A DNA stretch of 64,000 bases from Plotosus lineatus (GCA_024760905.1 CM045750.1:13492919-13556918); one strand, 5' to 3'. Shown: positions 34,459 to 46,133, numbered from the stretch's first letter. The notes: a model not told the origin generated them from the letters alone. Translations and numbers: made by a program.

Positions 34459-34582
34459 GTCTGTCTTCCTTTCGGCTTTTTCCCTTTTACTTGGGAGTCG
34501 CCACAGCAAATCATCTGATTCGCATGTCTGATTTGGCAGAGGTTTTTACATCGGATGCCCTTCCTGTCACAACCCTTTATAG
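34459..34582 (-). mobile_element. SINE-1 tail-R part, 3' piece of the SINE split by the full RTE LINE
   Basis: The minus strand holds the tail R 3' end. The rest of the same SINE lies at 37743-37988. The outer target duplication atatacactagtat (34445-34458) is matched at 37989-38004 with a 2-base insertion. Confidence 0.88.
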
Positions 34583-34619
34583 CTTCTTCTTCTTCTTCTT
34601 TTACTTTCGGCTGCTCCCT

Positions 34620-35513
34620 TCAGGGGTCGCCACAGCAAATCATCCGCCTCCACCTCACCCTGTCCTCCGCATCTTCTTTTCTGACTCCAACGACCTTCAT
34701 GTCTTCCTTCACCACATCCATAAATCTCTTCTTCGGTCTTCCTCGAGGCCTTCCGCCTGGTAGTTCCAACCTCAGCATCCTACTGCCAATATACTCACTA
34801 TCCCTCCTCTGTACATGTCCAAACCATCTCAATCTAGCCTCTCTGACTTTGTCTCCAAAACATCTTACGTGGGCTGTCCCTCTGATATACTCATTTCTGA
34901 TCCTATCCATCCTCGTTACTCCCAGAGAGAACCTCAACATTTTCATCTCCGCTACCTCCAGCTCTGCCTCCTGCCTTTTCCTCAGCGCCACTGTTTCTAA
35001 GCCATACAACATCGCTGGCCTCACCACCATCTTGTACACTTTTCCCTTCATTCTTGCTGACACTCTCCTATCGCACATCACACCGGATACTTTTCTCCAA
35101 CCATTCCAGCCTGCCTGCACACGCTTCTTCACCTCTTTTCCACACTCTCCATTGCTCTGGATTGTTGAGCCTAAGTACTTAAAATCCTCCACCTTCGTTA
35201 TCTCTGCTCCCTGTAACATCACCGTTCCTCCTGGGTCCTTCTCATTCACACACATGTATTCTGATTTTCTGAGGCTAACCTTCATTCCTCTCCTTTCCAG
35301 GGCATACCTCCACCTCTCTAGATTTTCCTGCACTTGTTCTCTGCTCTCACTACAGATCACGATGTCATCTGCAAACATCATAGTCCATGGAGATTCTTGT
35401 CTCACCTCGTCTGTCAGCCTGTCCATCACCATAGCAAACAAGAAGGGGCTCAGAGCTGACCCTTGATGCAGTCCCACCTCCACCTTGAATTCCCGGTCAC
35501 ACCGACAGCGCAC
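34620..35513 (-). pseudogene. RTE reverse transcriptase, C-terminal frame
   Basis: 297 codons with [19 protein letters not shown], the catalytic [13 protein letters not shown] box, [17 protein letters not shown] (thumb) and the C-terminal [18 protein letters not shown] to MICCGDP-stop. This frame is uninterrupted. It is out of frame with the preceding RT part; the shift lies between 35450 and 35513. Confidence 0.92.
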
Positions 35514-36715
35514 CTCACCACTGTCTTACATCTCTCATACATGTCCTGCACCACTCTAACATACTTCTCTGCCACTCCAGACTTCCTCATGCAATACCAC
35601 AGTTCTTCTCTTGGCACCCTGTCATATGCTTTCTCCAAATCCACAAAGGCACAATGTAGCTCCCTCTGACCTTCTCTGTACTTCTCTATTAACATCCTCA
35701 AGGCAAACATTGCATCTGTGGTGCTCTTTCTTGGCATGAAACCAAACTGTTGTTCACAAATGCTGACCTCTGCCCTTAGTCTAGCTTCCACTATTCTTTC
35801 CCATAACTTCATCGTATGGCTCATCAACTTTATCCCTCTGTAGTTGCTGCAACTCTGCACGTCTCCCTTGTTCTTAAAAATGGGCACCAGCACACTTCTC
35901 CTCCACTCCTCCGGCATCTGCTCACTCTCTAGTACCTTGTTGAATGTTCTTGTCAGAAAATCTACTGCTACCTCTCCTAGACACTTCCATACCTCCACAG
36001 GTATATCATCAGGACCAACTGCCTTTCCATTCTTCATCCTCTTCAATGCCCTTCTCACTTCACCCTTACTGATCTTTGCTACATCCTGCTCCTCAATGGT
36101 TACCTCTTCTACTCTTTTTTCTCTCTCATTTTCCTCATTCATCAGCTCTTCAAAGTACTCTTTCCATCTTCCCAGCACACTTCTGTCATCAGTCAATAGA
36201 GTTCCCTCTCTGTCCTTTATCAATCTAACTTGCTGCATGTCCTTCCCATCTCTATTTCTCTGCTGTGCCAACCTGTATAGATCATTTTCTCCCTCTTTAC
36301 TACCCAACCTATCATACAAGTCATCATATGCCCTCTGTTTGGCCTTAGCCACTGCTACTTTCGCCTTACGCTGTGTCTCCCTGTACTCCTGTTTACTCTC
36401 TTCGGTCCTCTCAATGTCCCACTTCTTCTTGGCTAACCTCTTCCTTTGTACACACTCCTGCACTTCCTCATTCCACCACCAAGTCTCCTTATCTACTTTC
36501 CTTCCAGAGGACACACCAAGTACTCTCCTACCTGTGTCCCTGATCACATTTGCTGTGGTTGTCCAGTCATTTGGAAGCACTTCCTGGCCACCCAAAGCCT
36601 GTTTCAACTCCTCCTTGAAGACAACACGACACTCTTCCTTTTTCAGCTTCCACCACCTTGTCTTCTGCTCTGCCTTTGCCTTTTCACCTTTCTCACCATC
36701 AGAGTCATCCTGCAC
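35450..36715 (-). pseudogene. RTE reverse transcriptase, N-terminal and fingers/palm frame
   Basis: 421 codons: a charged linker ([19 protein letters not shown]), then [59 protein letters not shown] and the first catalytic aspartate in [19 protein letters not shown]. The frame runs off at 35450, where the correct reading moves to the 34620-35513 frame. Confidence 0.92.
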
Positions 36716-37614
36716 ACCACCATCCTATGCTGTTTGGCAACACTCTCACCCACGATGACTTTGCAGTCACTGACTTCCTTCAAATTACATCGCCTACACA
36801 AGATGTAGTCTACCTGTGTGCTCCTACCTCCGCTTTTATAAGTCACCCTATGCTCCTGTTTCTTCTCGAAGAAAGTATTCACCACAGCCATTTCCATCCT
36901 TTTTGCAAAATCTATCAACATCTGTCCTTCTGCGTTCCTGTCCTGGATACCAAACCTGCCCATCACTTCCTCGTCCCCTCTGTTTCCTGCACCAACATGT
37001 CCATTGAAGTCTGCACCAATGACCACTCTTTCACCTCTGGTGGTACTCTGCATCACTTCATCTAAATCACTCCAGAATCTCTCCTTCTCTTCTAGCTCAC
37101 ATCCTGCCTGTGGGGCATAAGCACTAACAACATTGAGCATTACACCTTCAATTTCTAACTTGAGACTCATCACTCTGTCTGACACTCTTTTCACTTTTAG
37201 AACATTCCTGACAAACTCCTCCTTCAAGATGACTCCGACTCCATTTCTCTTCCCATCCACACCGTGATAAAATAGCTTAAACCCTGCTCCTAAGCTTTTA
37301 GCTTTGCTACCTTTCCACCTGGTCTCCTGAACACACAGTATGTCCACCTTCCTCCTCTGCATCATGTCAACCAGCTCGCTACCTTTTCTGTGCATAGTTC
37401 CAACATTCAAAGTCCCCACTCTCAGTCCTAGACTCATGCCTTTCCTCTTCTCTCTCTGCCTACGGACACGCCTCCCACCTCTCCTTCTTCGACGTCTTCG
37501 ACCAACAGTAGTCCAATTTCCATCAGCACCCTGTTGATTGACAGCACTGATGGCGGTCGTTGTTAACCCGGGCCTCGACCGATCCGGTATGGAGGTAATA
37601 CTTTTGATTTGCAT
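36643..37614 (-). pseudogene. RTE apurinic-type endonuclease domain
   Basis: 323 codons. After a basic N terminus (RRRRRRRGGRRVRRQREKRK) come LRVGTLNVGTM, DILCVQETRW (catalytic glutamate), NVVSAYAPQAG, VVIGADFNGHVGA (metal and phosphate site), GGRSTQVDYILCRR and [12 protein letters not shown] (catalytic histidine region). This is the exonuclease-endonuclease-phosphatase fold that nicks target DNA. The frame shifts into the RT frame between 36643 and 36715, and the C terminus after MTLM is off-frame. Confidence 0.93.
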
Positions 37615-37742
37615 TTTAAGTAATTGGCATTGGTTTTACGTCGGATGCCCTTCCTGACACAACCCTCTGCATTTCTCCGGGCTTGGGACCGGCATGAGGG
37701 GGAGAGACACTGGTTAGTGCCCCCCCCACCTCATGGCTGCAT

Positions 37743-37988
37743 TGTCACAACCCTTTATAGCAAGGGACAGAAACATGCTGATGACTTTGCGGCCTCTCTT
37801 TACGAATGTCAGCAATGGTTCTTTTACATGAACCTCTCACCATAGACAGTAAGAGACATGGCCCGCCTTTGATAACCCAGTTAGCTGCACTGGGGGGGAC
37901 AGTGACAACCTTGTGGAGAGTGGGACTCGAACCCCCAATCTTTGGATCAGCGATCCAGTGCCCTATACCACTAGGCCACCACTGCCCC
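37743..37988 (-). mobile_element. SINE-1 head and body, 5' piece of the SINE split by the full RTE LINE
   Basis: The minus strand starts with the head at 37988 (ggggcagtggtggcctagtg, B box ggttcgagtcc) and runs to the break at 37743. It joins 34582 once the LINE and one copy of the 18-bp duplication are removed. Confidence 0.9.
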
Positions 37989-38023
37989 ATATACACACTA
38001 GTATATAATAATAATAAAAAAAT

Positions 38024-38060
<37 letters not shown>

Positions 38061-38064
<4 letters not shown>

Positions 38065-38850
38065 TTTTCTGTAATCGCTTAATCCTAATTAGGGCCGCGA
38101 GGAGGCTGGCGCCCATCCGCCGACTCCGAGCGAGGGCAGAGGACACCGTGGACAGCTCACCAGGACATCGCAGGGCAGAAACACACTGACAATTATGCAG
38201 CTACTCTTGTCAAAAGTCAGCAATGGATCTTTTACACCGCACACCATAGACAGTGAGAGACATGGCCGGCATTTGATAATCCGGTTAGCTAAGCCGGGCA
38301 GACTCTGAGCAAGGGCAGAGTACACCCTGAACAGCTCGCCAGGCCATCGCAGGGCGGAGACATGTTGAGGGATATGCGGCTACTGTTCTTTAAAGTCAGC
38401 AATGGTTCTTTTACACCTCACACCATAGACAGTGAGACCCCCAGTGCAGCTAACTGGGTTATTAAAGGTCGGCCATGTCTCTCCACTGTCTATGGTGAGA
38501 CGCATGAAAATGAGCCATTGCTGACTTTCGTAAAAAGAGTAGCTGCAAAGCCGTCAGTGTGTTTCCGTCCCTTGCTAAAAGGGTTGTGTCAGGAAGGGCA
38601 TCCGCCACAGAAACCTATGCCAAATCAAACATGCGATGATTCGCTGTGGTGACCCCTGAGAAATGGAAAAAGCCGAAAGGAAATCTCTCATCTCACCATG
38701 GACAGTGAGAGACACGGCCGGCCTTTGGTAACCCAGTTGGCTACACTGGGGCTGACAGTGACAACCTGTGGAGGGTGTGGCTTGAACCCCCAAACCTTGG
38801 GATCAGTGATCCAGCACCATTACCACCAGGCCACCACTGCGCCCCCCCAC
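38061..38850. mobile_element. Cluster of SINE-1 pieces in both orientations
   Basis: From left to right: a minus-strand tail-L copy (38061-38280), a second minus-strand tail-L piece fused to it (38281-38432), a plus-strand tail-R copy without head (38433-38692), and a minus-strand head/body piece (38693-38850). The junctions are abrupt, with no TSDs that I can define, so rearrangement or insertion into existing copies both fit. Confidence 0.8.
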
Positions 38851-38951
38851 ACCCCCATATTATTCCAAATACTGTACAGTAGTTGCGTCCCTATGAAAAC
38901 GCTTGTATTTTCCCTCTCCGTTTGACCCATATACCAGTATGTATGATGCTT

Positions 38952-39299
38952 GAGGCAGTGGTGGCCTGGTGGGAAAGGTGCTGGATCACTGATCCTAAGG
39001 TTGGGGGTTCAGCCCCACCCGCAACAGGTCATGACTGCACCTTCCCCCCAGTGTAGCTAACTGGGTTATCAAAGGCCAGCCATGTCTCTCACTGTCTATT
39101 GTGTGAGGTTCATGTAAAAAAAAAACAATGCTGACTTTTGAAAAGAGTCGCTACATAGCCGTCAGCGTGTTTCCACCCTGCGATGGCCTGGCAAGCTGTC
39201 CAGGGTGTAGTGTGCCCTCGCCCGGAGTCGGCTGAGATGCCGCCCTGCCTCCCAGCAAGCCTAGTTAGGATTAAGCAGTTACAGAAAATGAATGATGAA
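38952..39299 (+). mobile_element. SINE-1, full length, tail L
   Basis: Head gaggcagtggtggcctggtg, body gttatcaaaggccagccatg, tail L gcgatggcctggcaagctgt, and 3' end ttacagaaaatgaatgatg. Confidence 0.88.
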
Positions 39300-39355
39300 C
39301 TTTTGCTTGAGATTTCTTTTATGCCAAAGTCTCTTAATCCAGAAATAAGTCCCCC

Positions 39356-39360
39356 CCCTC

Positions 39361-39400
<40 letters not shown>
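39356..39400. repeat. (CT)n microsatellite
   Basis: About 20 CT units after a C8 run. Confidence 0.92.
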
Positions 39401-39402
<2 letters not shown>

Positions 39403-39779
39403 ATATTTCAGAGATATAAGAACATGCTGTCTCTCGCTCTTTCAGACATAGTCCATTTTCATGTTTTCCGAGATATGTATAGCAAATTCTCATTCAAAAC
39501 ATATCGATGTCACCCTTTCCCTTCCACCCTCTTGTTTTTCCGGCCTACGTCTTGACCTTCTCAGTTGCAGGACTTCCTACATGTGCCAAAACTCTCATCA
39601 GTGATACCTCCACACCATTCTTTGTGACCTCCACAATTGCCATTAGAATATCATATACTGTATCAGGTCTTGTAGACTTTTAGGTTATACTGGGTGAGAT
39701 GGAGTAATTACCTGTGCGGGGTAGCAAAAGGGTTCTAGCTTTGGACTGGGTGATGTCCCATTGCAGTACAGTGTAGTGA

Positions 39780-39965
39780 GTATCGTGTTGTTTGGCGGTG
39801 CGTCCAGTAGATGGCGGTAGCGAGCTGTTCTTAAGTAGTGTGCGCTAACTCAGAAATTCAGCCTTGAGTGGGTTCGCTTTCAGTGTCCCTACAGTGAGAT
39901 GTCTTGGTCGTGTCCTCCATCTATTTTATGAATTATAAATTTGTTTCTTGAAATAAAGTTGTTGT
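39780..39965 (+). mobile_element. Possible solo LTR or retroposon end
   Basis: The stretch with gtccagtagatggcggtagc, gtgcgctaactcagaaattc and a final aataaagttgttg resembles the transcript-end part of a retroelement LTR. TG/CA ends and a target duplication could not be established, so this is tentative. Confidence 0.3.
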
Positions 39966-40139
39966 TTTTCATTAATCAGTTTTGTGTAGTTATTTTGAGG
40001 GCTGTGCCTGACATGTCGTAATTTCCTGGCACATTCTTTCCAAACAAGGAAAATTATTACAATATGTTGCTCATAGTCACACAGCTCTTTTTAATCAGGA
40101 TCAAGTTTAGGAATACAGTACGTACCATGTATATATTTA

Positions 40140-40220
40140 AGTCTCTGGAAAAGACAGAAACCTCCAATGGGCGGGATGAAGAAAATCCCGCCCATTGGAG
40201 GCTTCTGTTTTTTCTAGACT
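40140..40220. repeat. 81-bp hairpin palindrome with CCAAT and GC boxes
   Basis: The core arms 40161-40176 (cctccaatgggcggga) and 40186-40201 are perfect complements around a 9-base loop. Complementarity continues outward with few mismatches to agtct (40140) and agact (40216-40220). Each arm carries an NF-Y-type CCAAT next to a GGGCGG Sp1-type box. It lies between the divergently oriented polr1d and vamp7 genes but kilobases from either, so it is probably a small palindromic transposon remnant. Confidence 0.8.
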
Positions 40221-40626
40221 ATTAAACAACATGAGCGAAGATAAATGCCATTTTCTCAAGCGGTGTAAAGTGGGTGGGTACAGAAGTTAACTGATTTGAG
40301 CGTCAACCAATTAGAGCTTAGATACCGTTGACTGACAGAGGCTGCATTCAAAACCCTTTTCCTTTTCGTTTGTTCTCGAAAGTTCTGAAGGAGTTGCAAT
40401 GTAAAAACCTTGAAGTTGATAGAATGACCAAAAGTACAAGAATTATATGAGGTCTTAAGACAGTGGTATTACTAATTTAGTCTTGAATTTGCTGATTCTG
40501 AGGGTTTTCTTGTGACTTGTCACTTACTGTGTGACTGCAGATTATTAATTTATTCTTTTTATTGAATAAGTACAATTTACAAACATGACAAAGGGGGAGG
40601 GGTGACCTGGTGGTAAAGGAGCTGGA

Positions 40627-40755
<129 letters not shown>

Positions 40756-41333
40756 GACCCAGAATTTACCTTACCATCTCTCTGGTGTATCTCTGGTTCC
40801 GGTGTAATATTAACATCTGATTTTGTGTAATGGCTTAACCGTTGGGTCAAAGGTTAAAGATATCTGGGACACTGCTGTTTGTTAACGGATGTAAACACAG
40901 TCCAGAGTGGATAATCAAAGACCTTGATCAGGTAAACTTGGGTGAAGAACAGGTCAGCATCCCATCATGGCATTTCTATTGAAGCTGCCTTCAGCAAATA
41001 CCATGCGGATGGGTGTGACAAGGCTGTGATTGCCAAAGGTAGTTTGGCAGTTCCCTTTTCGTTTGTATAGGTGAACAGTGGAGTCATCATAGAATTGCTG
41101 GTGGATTGTCTCCTGTTGCTATCTGAGAGAAAATAGATGGAGGACTTTATTTGTCAGAGCGGTGCTGTCTTCCTTGTAGACCTCAGCCAGAGGTAACATG
41201 AAACCGTGAAGTCACGAGAGAAAGTCCAGCAACCACCAGCTGAACTGAGGAATGATAACAGTCCTTCCTCGAAACATTCATTTTAATGAAATATTCATTC
41301 ATTCATTCATTTTCTGAACTGCTTAATACTAAT

Positions 41334-41615
41334 TTTGCTTTTTTTCCCTATTTTGCTAAATTGTATTAATCCCATAAGGGAAATAATTTTCTCTGCATTT
41401 AACCCATTTAAAATGAGCCTGGGCTGCCATACACATTGATGGCACCTGGAGAGCAGTTGAAGGTCAGGTGTCTTGCTCAAGGGCACTTCAGCCACTAATG
41501 TTGCACTACTCACTCCCCCATCACCACACAATTTTTCCTGCTGGTTCAGGAATCAAACCAGAGATCTTTTGGTCCCAAGGCCGCTTACTGAACCATTAGG
41601 CTACTCCTGTCTTCG
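41334..41615 (-). mobile_element. SINE-4 inserted in a tail-L remnant
   Basis: The minus strand starts ggagtagcctaatggttcag with a B box ggtttgattcc, has the word gaagtgcccttgagcaagac typical of fish SINEs, and ends cccttatgggattaataca. A tail-L fragment (gaactgcttaatactaatt, with an ATTC repeat) lies at 41291-41333 and its continuation gaggctggcgcccatct at 41617-41650, so the SINE split it. Confidence 0.78.
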
Positions 41616-42179
41616 GGGAGGCTGGCGCCCATCTCTGCCAACTGGGCAGAGTACAAAATAAAATGGACCTTTGCAGATTAATGAAATATCTCCAGATTAA
41701 ACTATTAAAGCTCCTGGATATATATATACACCAGATGACATTGTAAAGGTCTGTACGGATTCTCTATGTAGGACCATTATGGACACAATTACTCATTATT
41801 TTTATACATTAAGTAATTCTTATAGGATAACATGCAATAATTATATTCATGAGTCGTAATTTATTAAAGATTGAAAAAAAAAATCTTTTGGTAAATCTAA
41901 ATTAAATTCCACCACGAATGTCTTTTTCCAAAACAAGAAAAATACTTAAAAAAAAAAAATTATAATGTTCACTTTTGTTAATCATTTTTTCAGAAGCATA
42001 CGCTGAGCCCAACATCACTGTCAGCAGTCAGAGACTCGAGTTAAATCGAGAATCTTATTTTAGCAGCACAGTACTGGAGTAATGACGTAAACATAACGAT
42101 TCCCAGAGCCAGCTCAACCTTAGGCAGATCTTCAGCAAGTTCGGATTTTATTCTTAAATTAATGACAAATACATTAGGA

Positions 42180-42204
42180 TGTGTGTGTGTGTGTTGTGTG
42201 TGTG

Positions 42205-42238
<34 letters not shown>

Positions 42239-42250
42239 TGTTGTGTGTGT
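42180..42250. repeat. (GT)n and (GA)n microsatellites
   Basis: GT repeat, short GGGG, about 15 GA units, then GT again. Confidence 0.93.
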
Positions 42251-42359
42251 ACTGTATATGGAGCTGAACAAGTTAATAATTCAAATCCACTGAGAGGAAG
42301 TGGAATAACTTTTTAATTCTATCTTCTGGGTTCTGGATTGAAAGAAACAGCATTTCATA

Positions 42360-42866
42360 TATTCATTCATTCATTTTTTTGAACTGCTTAATCCTAATTA
42401 GGGTTGCGTGGAGGCTGGCCGACACTGAGCGAGGGCGGGCTACACCTTGGACAGCTCACCAGGCCATTGCAGTGCCAACACTCGCACGACCTATATATGT
42501 AGGTCTGCATAGCCGTCAGCGTGTTTCTGTCCTTTGCTAAAGGGTTGTGTCAGGAAGGGCATCCGACGTAAAATCCTATGCCAAATCAAACATCAGATGA
42601 TTTTTACGTCGGATGCCCTTCCTGACACGACCCTTTCGCAAGGGGCAGAAACACGCTGACGGCTTTGCAGATACTCTTATTGAAAGTCAGCAATGGTTCT
42701 TTTACACGAACCTCTCACCATAGACAGTGAGAGACATGGCCGGCCTTTGATAACCCAGCTAGCTGCACTGGGGGAGACAGTGACAACCTTGTGGAGAGTG
42801 GGACTCGAACCCCCAACCTTAGGATCAGCGAGCCAGGCCCATTTACCACCAGGCCGTCACTGCCCC
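42360..42866. mobile_element. SINE-1 pieces: tail L (-), tail R (+), then head-body-tail R (-)
   Basis: 42360-42475 is a minus-strand tail L. 42505-42600 is a plus-strand body end plus tail R. 42601-42866 is a minus-strand copy from head (42866) to the tail-R word ggaagggcatccgacgtaaa. The last two meet tail to tail, making an inverted repeat of about 95-bp arms centred near 42600. Confidence 0.85.
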
Positions 42867-43493
42867 ATACCTATCAGCAAAGAGACCTATTGGTATAATA
42901 ATGGAATAGTAACTCTGCAGCTGTTATTGCGTTATTAGGCAACACTCCTTTAATCAAGAGCATATGATTGGATTGTGTTTACACGGTGGAGGAGATGCAG
43001 GATGGTTCATTCATGCATATCTGCAGCCGAAGCCTCCAATGATAGCAGATTATCTTGTACAGCATGTGGATGAAAAGCATGTCTCTGTCTTTGCTTCATT
43101 CACCTCTGGATAATACATTTAATTTTAGAGAAGACTGTTCAGAGAATAATAATTTTCTTCATCAAACAAAATAAGATCTTAAATTATTTATGAAAATATT
43201 AGTAAATATGTGACATTATACACTGCTCCGCCACCCCAAAAAATAAAACACTATAATATGCTCTTTTTTTTTTTGTTGCATCCTCATCATCAATTATAGA
43301 GTGTACAGTAATTGTGTCGTGGCATTGCTGTGACAAAATTAGGCAACATGACAATTACAAGTGTCGGGTTCATTTCTCACCGACATCTGGAACTAGTGTG
43401 GGGAAAACTGAACCACAACAAGTCTTCTCCAGCACATTCAAAAAACTTTCAATATAGTTAAGGTAATTTAAGGTGACTTTGGGGTGCCAATAC

Positions 43494-44580
43494 TTCTTCT
43501 TCTTTTCCTTTCGGCTGTTCCCTTCAGCTGTCGCCACAGCGAATGATCTGCCTCCATCTCACCCTATCCTCTGCATCTTCTACCCTTACTCCAACGACCT
43601 TCATGTCCGCCTTCACCACATCCATAAGTCTTCTCTTTGGTCTTCCTCTAGGCCTTCTGCCTGGTAGTTCCAACCTCAGCATCCTACTACCAATATACTC
43701 ACTATCCCTCCTCTGTACATGTCCAAACCATCTCAATCTAGCCTCTCTGACTTTGTCTCCAAAACATTTAACATGTGCTGTCCCTCTGATGGACTCATTC
43801 CTGATCCTATCCATCCTCGTTATTCCCAAAGAGAACCTCAACATTTTCATCTCTGCTACCTCCAACTCTGCCTCCTGTCTTTTCCTCAGCGCCACTCTCT
43901 CTAAACCAGGGATCACCAACGTGGTGCCCGTGGGCACCAGGTAGCCCGCAAGGACACTATAAGTTGCCCGCGGACCTGTTCACTGCTAGTTTTAGGACAG
44001 GCCCACAGCTCCATAGCGCCACTCTCCATTGAGCTGCATCTAATTTTTTTGAATATATTTTAAATCAAATCAATATCTTCACATAGATAAATATCATTAA
44101 TTATTAATGATAACATATAATTAAAGGTAAATTGAGCAAATTTGTAATTTCAGAGGTGTGTTTTGACCTGGTAGCCCTTCGCATTAATTGGTACCCAAGA
44201 AGTAGCTCTCGGTTTCAAAAAGGTCGGTGACCCCTGCTCTAAACCATACAACATCGCTGGCCTCAACACCGTCTTGTACACTTTTCCCTTCATTCTTGTC
44301 GATACTTTCCTATCACACATCACACTGGACACTTTTCTCCATCCATTCCAACCTGCCTGCACGCACTTCTTCACCTCTTTTCCACACTCTCCATTGCTCT
44401 GGATTGTTGAGCCCAAGTACTTAAAAGCCTCCACCTTCTTTATCTCTGCCCCCTGTAACCTCACCGTTGCTCTTGGGTCCTTGTCGTTCACACACACATG
44501 TATTCTGTCTTACTGAGACTAGCCTTCATTCCCCTCCTTTCCAGGGCATACCTCCACCTCTCTAGATTTTCCTCCACTTG
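43494..44580 (-). mobile_element. 5'-truncated RTE-clade LINE with 15-bp TSD and nested hAT element
   Basis: The duplication ttggggtgccaatac is at 43479-43493 and 44581-44595. The minus strand carries [20 protein letters not shown] (44497-44230) and, after the nested element, [20 protein letters not shown] to the GDS end (43906-43524), then the 3' end and GAAGAA tail. Confidence 0.94.
43907..44236. mobile_element. hAT non-autonomous element with 8-bp TSD, nested in the RTE LINE
   Basis: Ends CAGGGATCACCAAC and the complement of gtcggtgacccctg. The duplication ctctaaac is at 43899-43906 and 44237-44244, and removing the insert restores the LINE reading. The element is 330 bp without coding capacity. 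Confidence 0.94.
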
Positions 44581-45044
44581 TTGGGGTGCCAATACATATG
44601 TGAAAATGATTCCTCATGCTCCCTGAACCACTCTTTCATCATTTGAATCCCCATTTTATATCCGTGCCATCAACGAAAAAAGATCCACCGATGTGATGAC
44701 CTGTTCATTCAGTATATTCAGATGATACCACTGTCCCTACATGCTCGTATGGTCGTCACTAGGCATGAGGGTACATCCCTTCATCCGCCTCTCTTCTTAT
44801 CCTGATACACCCTTCACTCTGAAACAGGGTAGCTCAGCCAAAAAAGGTTGTAGGATATATTTTGTCAGCTTTTGTCTTGATTACAGTGGATCTTCAATAT
44901 GACATTGTTGCTACAGTTGGCCAGGTCAAGCCTCAGGAATTATGAATGGTAATATTTCATATGTATTGAAACACACAAGCAGACAAAGCCGACAAAATAT
45001 TAGAGTGTGAATTATTCGGACGGGAATTGTATTTCATTTCAATA

Positions 45045-45381
45045 CATTCATTCATTTTCTCAGCCGCTTAATCCTAATTCGAGCTGTCGGAGGCTGGCAC
45101 TGATCTCAGATGACTCAGGGTGAGGCGGGGTACAACCCTGAACAGCTCGCCGGCCCACTTCAGAGCTAACAAACACACAACCATTCACAGTCACACTCGG
45201 AGCCATTTAGAAAAGCCAATCAGCCTACTGTGCATGTTTTTTGGACTGTGGGAGCAAACCCATGCAAGCGAGGGGAGAACATGCAAAATGCACACCGAAA
45301 AGGCCTGAGCCTAGGAATTGAACCCAGGACTTTCTTGCTGTGAAGTGGATGTGCTAATCAATGCACCACCATGCTACCCAC
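45045..45381 (-). mobile_element. SINE-3, full length
   Basis: The minus strand has the head at about 45381 (gggtagcatggtggtgcatt), the B-box-like gggttcaattcct, the body (tgggtttgctcccacagtcc) and tail L near 45050 (ggattaagcggctgag). Confidence 0.85.
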
Positions 45382-45730
45382 ATTTCATTTCAATGATATA
45401 CTGTATTGTCATTCATATACTGTATGTAGTTCTGTGCTAACCAGTCAATCAATCTGGGTTCCGTGCCAGAGCTCTGGAGTAGGCAGCAGCCAGAACAGCT
45501 TGTCATGGCTGTATATGAAGGACAAAAAAAGCCGTAGTAGAAGCCAAAGTTCTTTCTGCAGGGCGTTTTTATTGAAACACCATCTCTAGCTAGCTGGCAG
45601 TTGACTCTAAAGAGTTCATCTGCCCTTTGATAGGTCTTGTTTTTATTCCTACTGGGTTACTAGCCACTCTCAACCAATAGTATTATTGTAATTAAAAACT
45701 TTACTATTCTGTCTTAATATTCACTTAAGC

Positions 45731-46087
45731 ATCATCCGTTCATTTTCTGTAACCACTTCATCCTAATTAGGGTCGCGGGGAGGCTGGTGCCCATCCCAGC
45801 AAACTCCAGAGTACACCCTGGACAGCTCGCCAGGCCATCGCAGGGCGGAAACACGCAGACGGCTTTGCAGCCTACTCTTGTCGAAAGTCAGCAATGGTTC
45901 TTTTACATGCCTCACACCATAGACAGTGAGAGACATTGCTGGCCTTTGATAACCCAGTTAGCTACAATGGGGGGGGGGGGGGGGGGCGGGCACAGGGACA
46001 GTGACAACCTTGAGGAGAGTGGGACTCCAACCCCCAACCTTTGAATCAGCGATCCAGCGCCCTATACCACTAGAGCACCATTGCCCC
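45731..46087 (-). mobile_element. SINE-1, full length, tail L
   Basis: The minus strand runs from the head at 46087 (ggggcaatggtgctctagtg) through the body (with an expanded poly-C/G run at 45969-45987) to tail L and gaaaatgaacggatgat near 45731. Confidence 0.9.
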
Positions 46088-46095
46088 AACTATTC

Positions 46096-46097
46096 AC

Positions 46098-46133
<36 letters not shown>

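Larger units (their letters stand above)
34583..37742 (-). mobile_element. Nearly full-length RTE-clade LINE (3160 bp) with 18-bp TSD
   Basis: The duplication tgtcacaaccctttatag is at 34565-34582 and 37743-37760. On the minus strand, in order: a leader of about 130 bp, an APE-type endonuclease (37614-36643), reverse transcriptase (36715-35450 and 35513-34620), a short 3' end (gccgaaag-type) and a (GAA)n tail at 34583-34600. Only two frameshifts separate the three frames, so it is a young copy and the likely reference for all other RTE pieces here. It belongs to the RTE clade (endonuclease plus RT in one protein, no RNase H, simple-repeat tail). Confidence 0.95.

Noticed and set aside
34555..35466. 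303-codon plus-strand open frame, and similar plus-strand frames at 35844-36758, 43543-43944 and 47758-48291
   Set aside because: They are antisense shadows of the RTE endonuclease-RT frames; they have no known domain and lose the frame in other copies.
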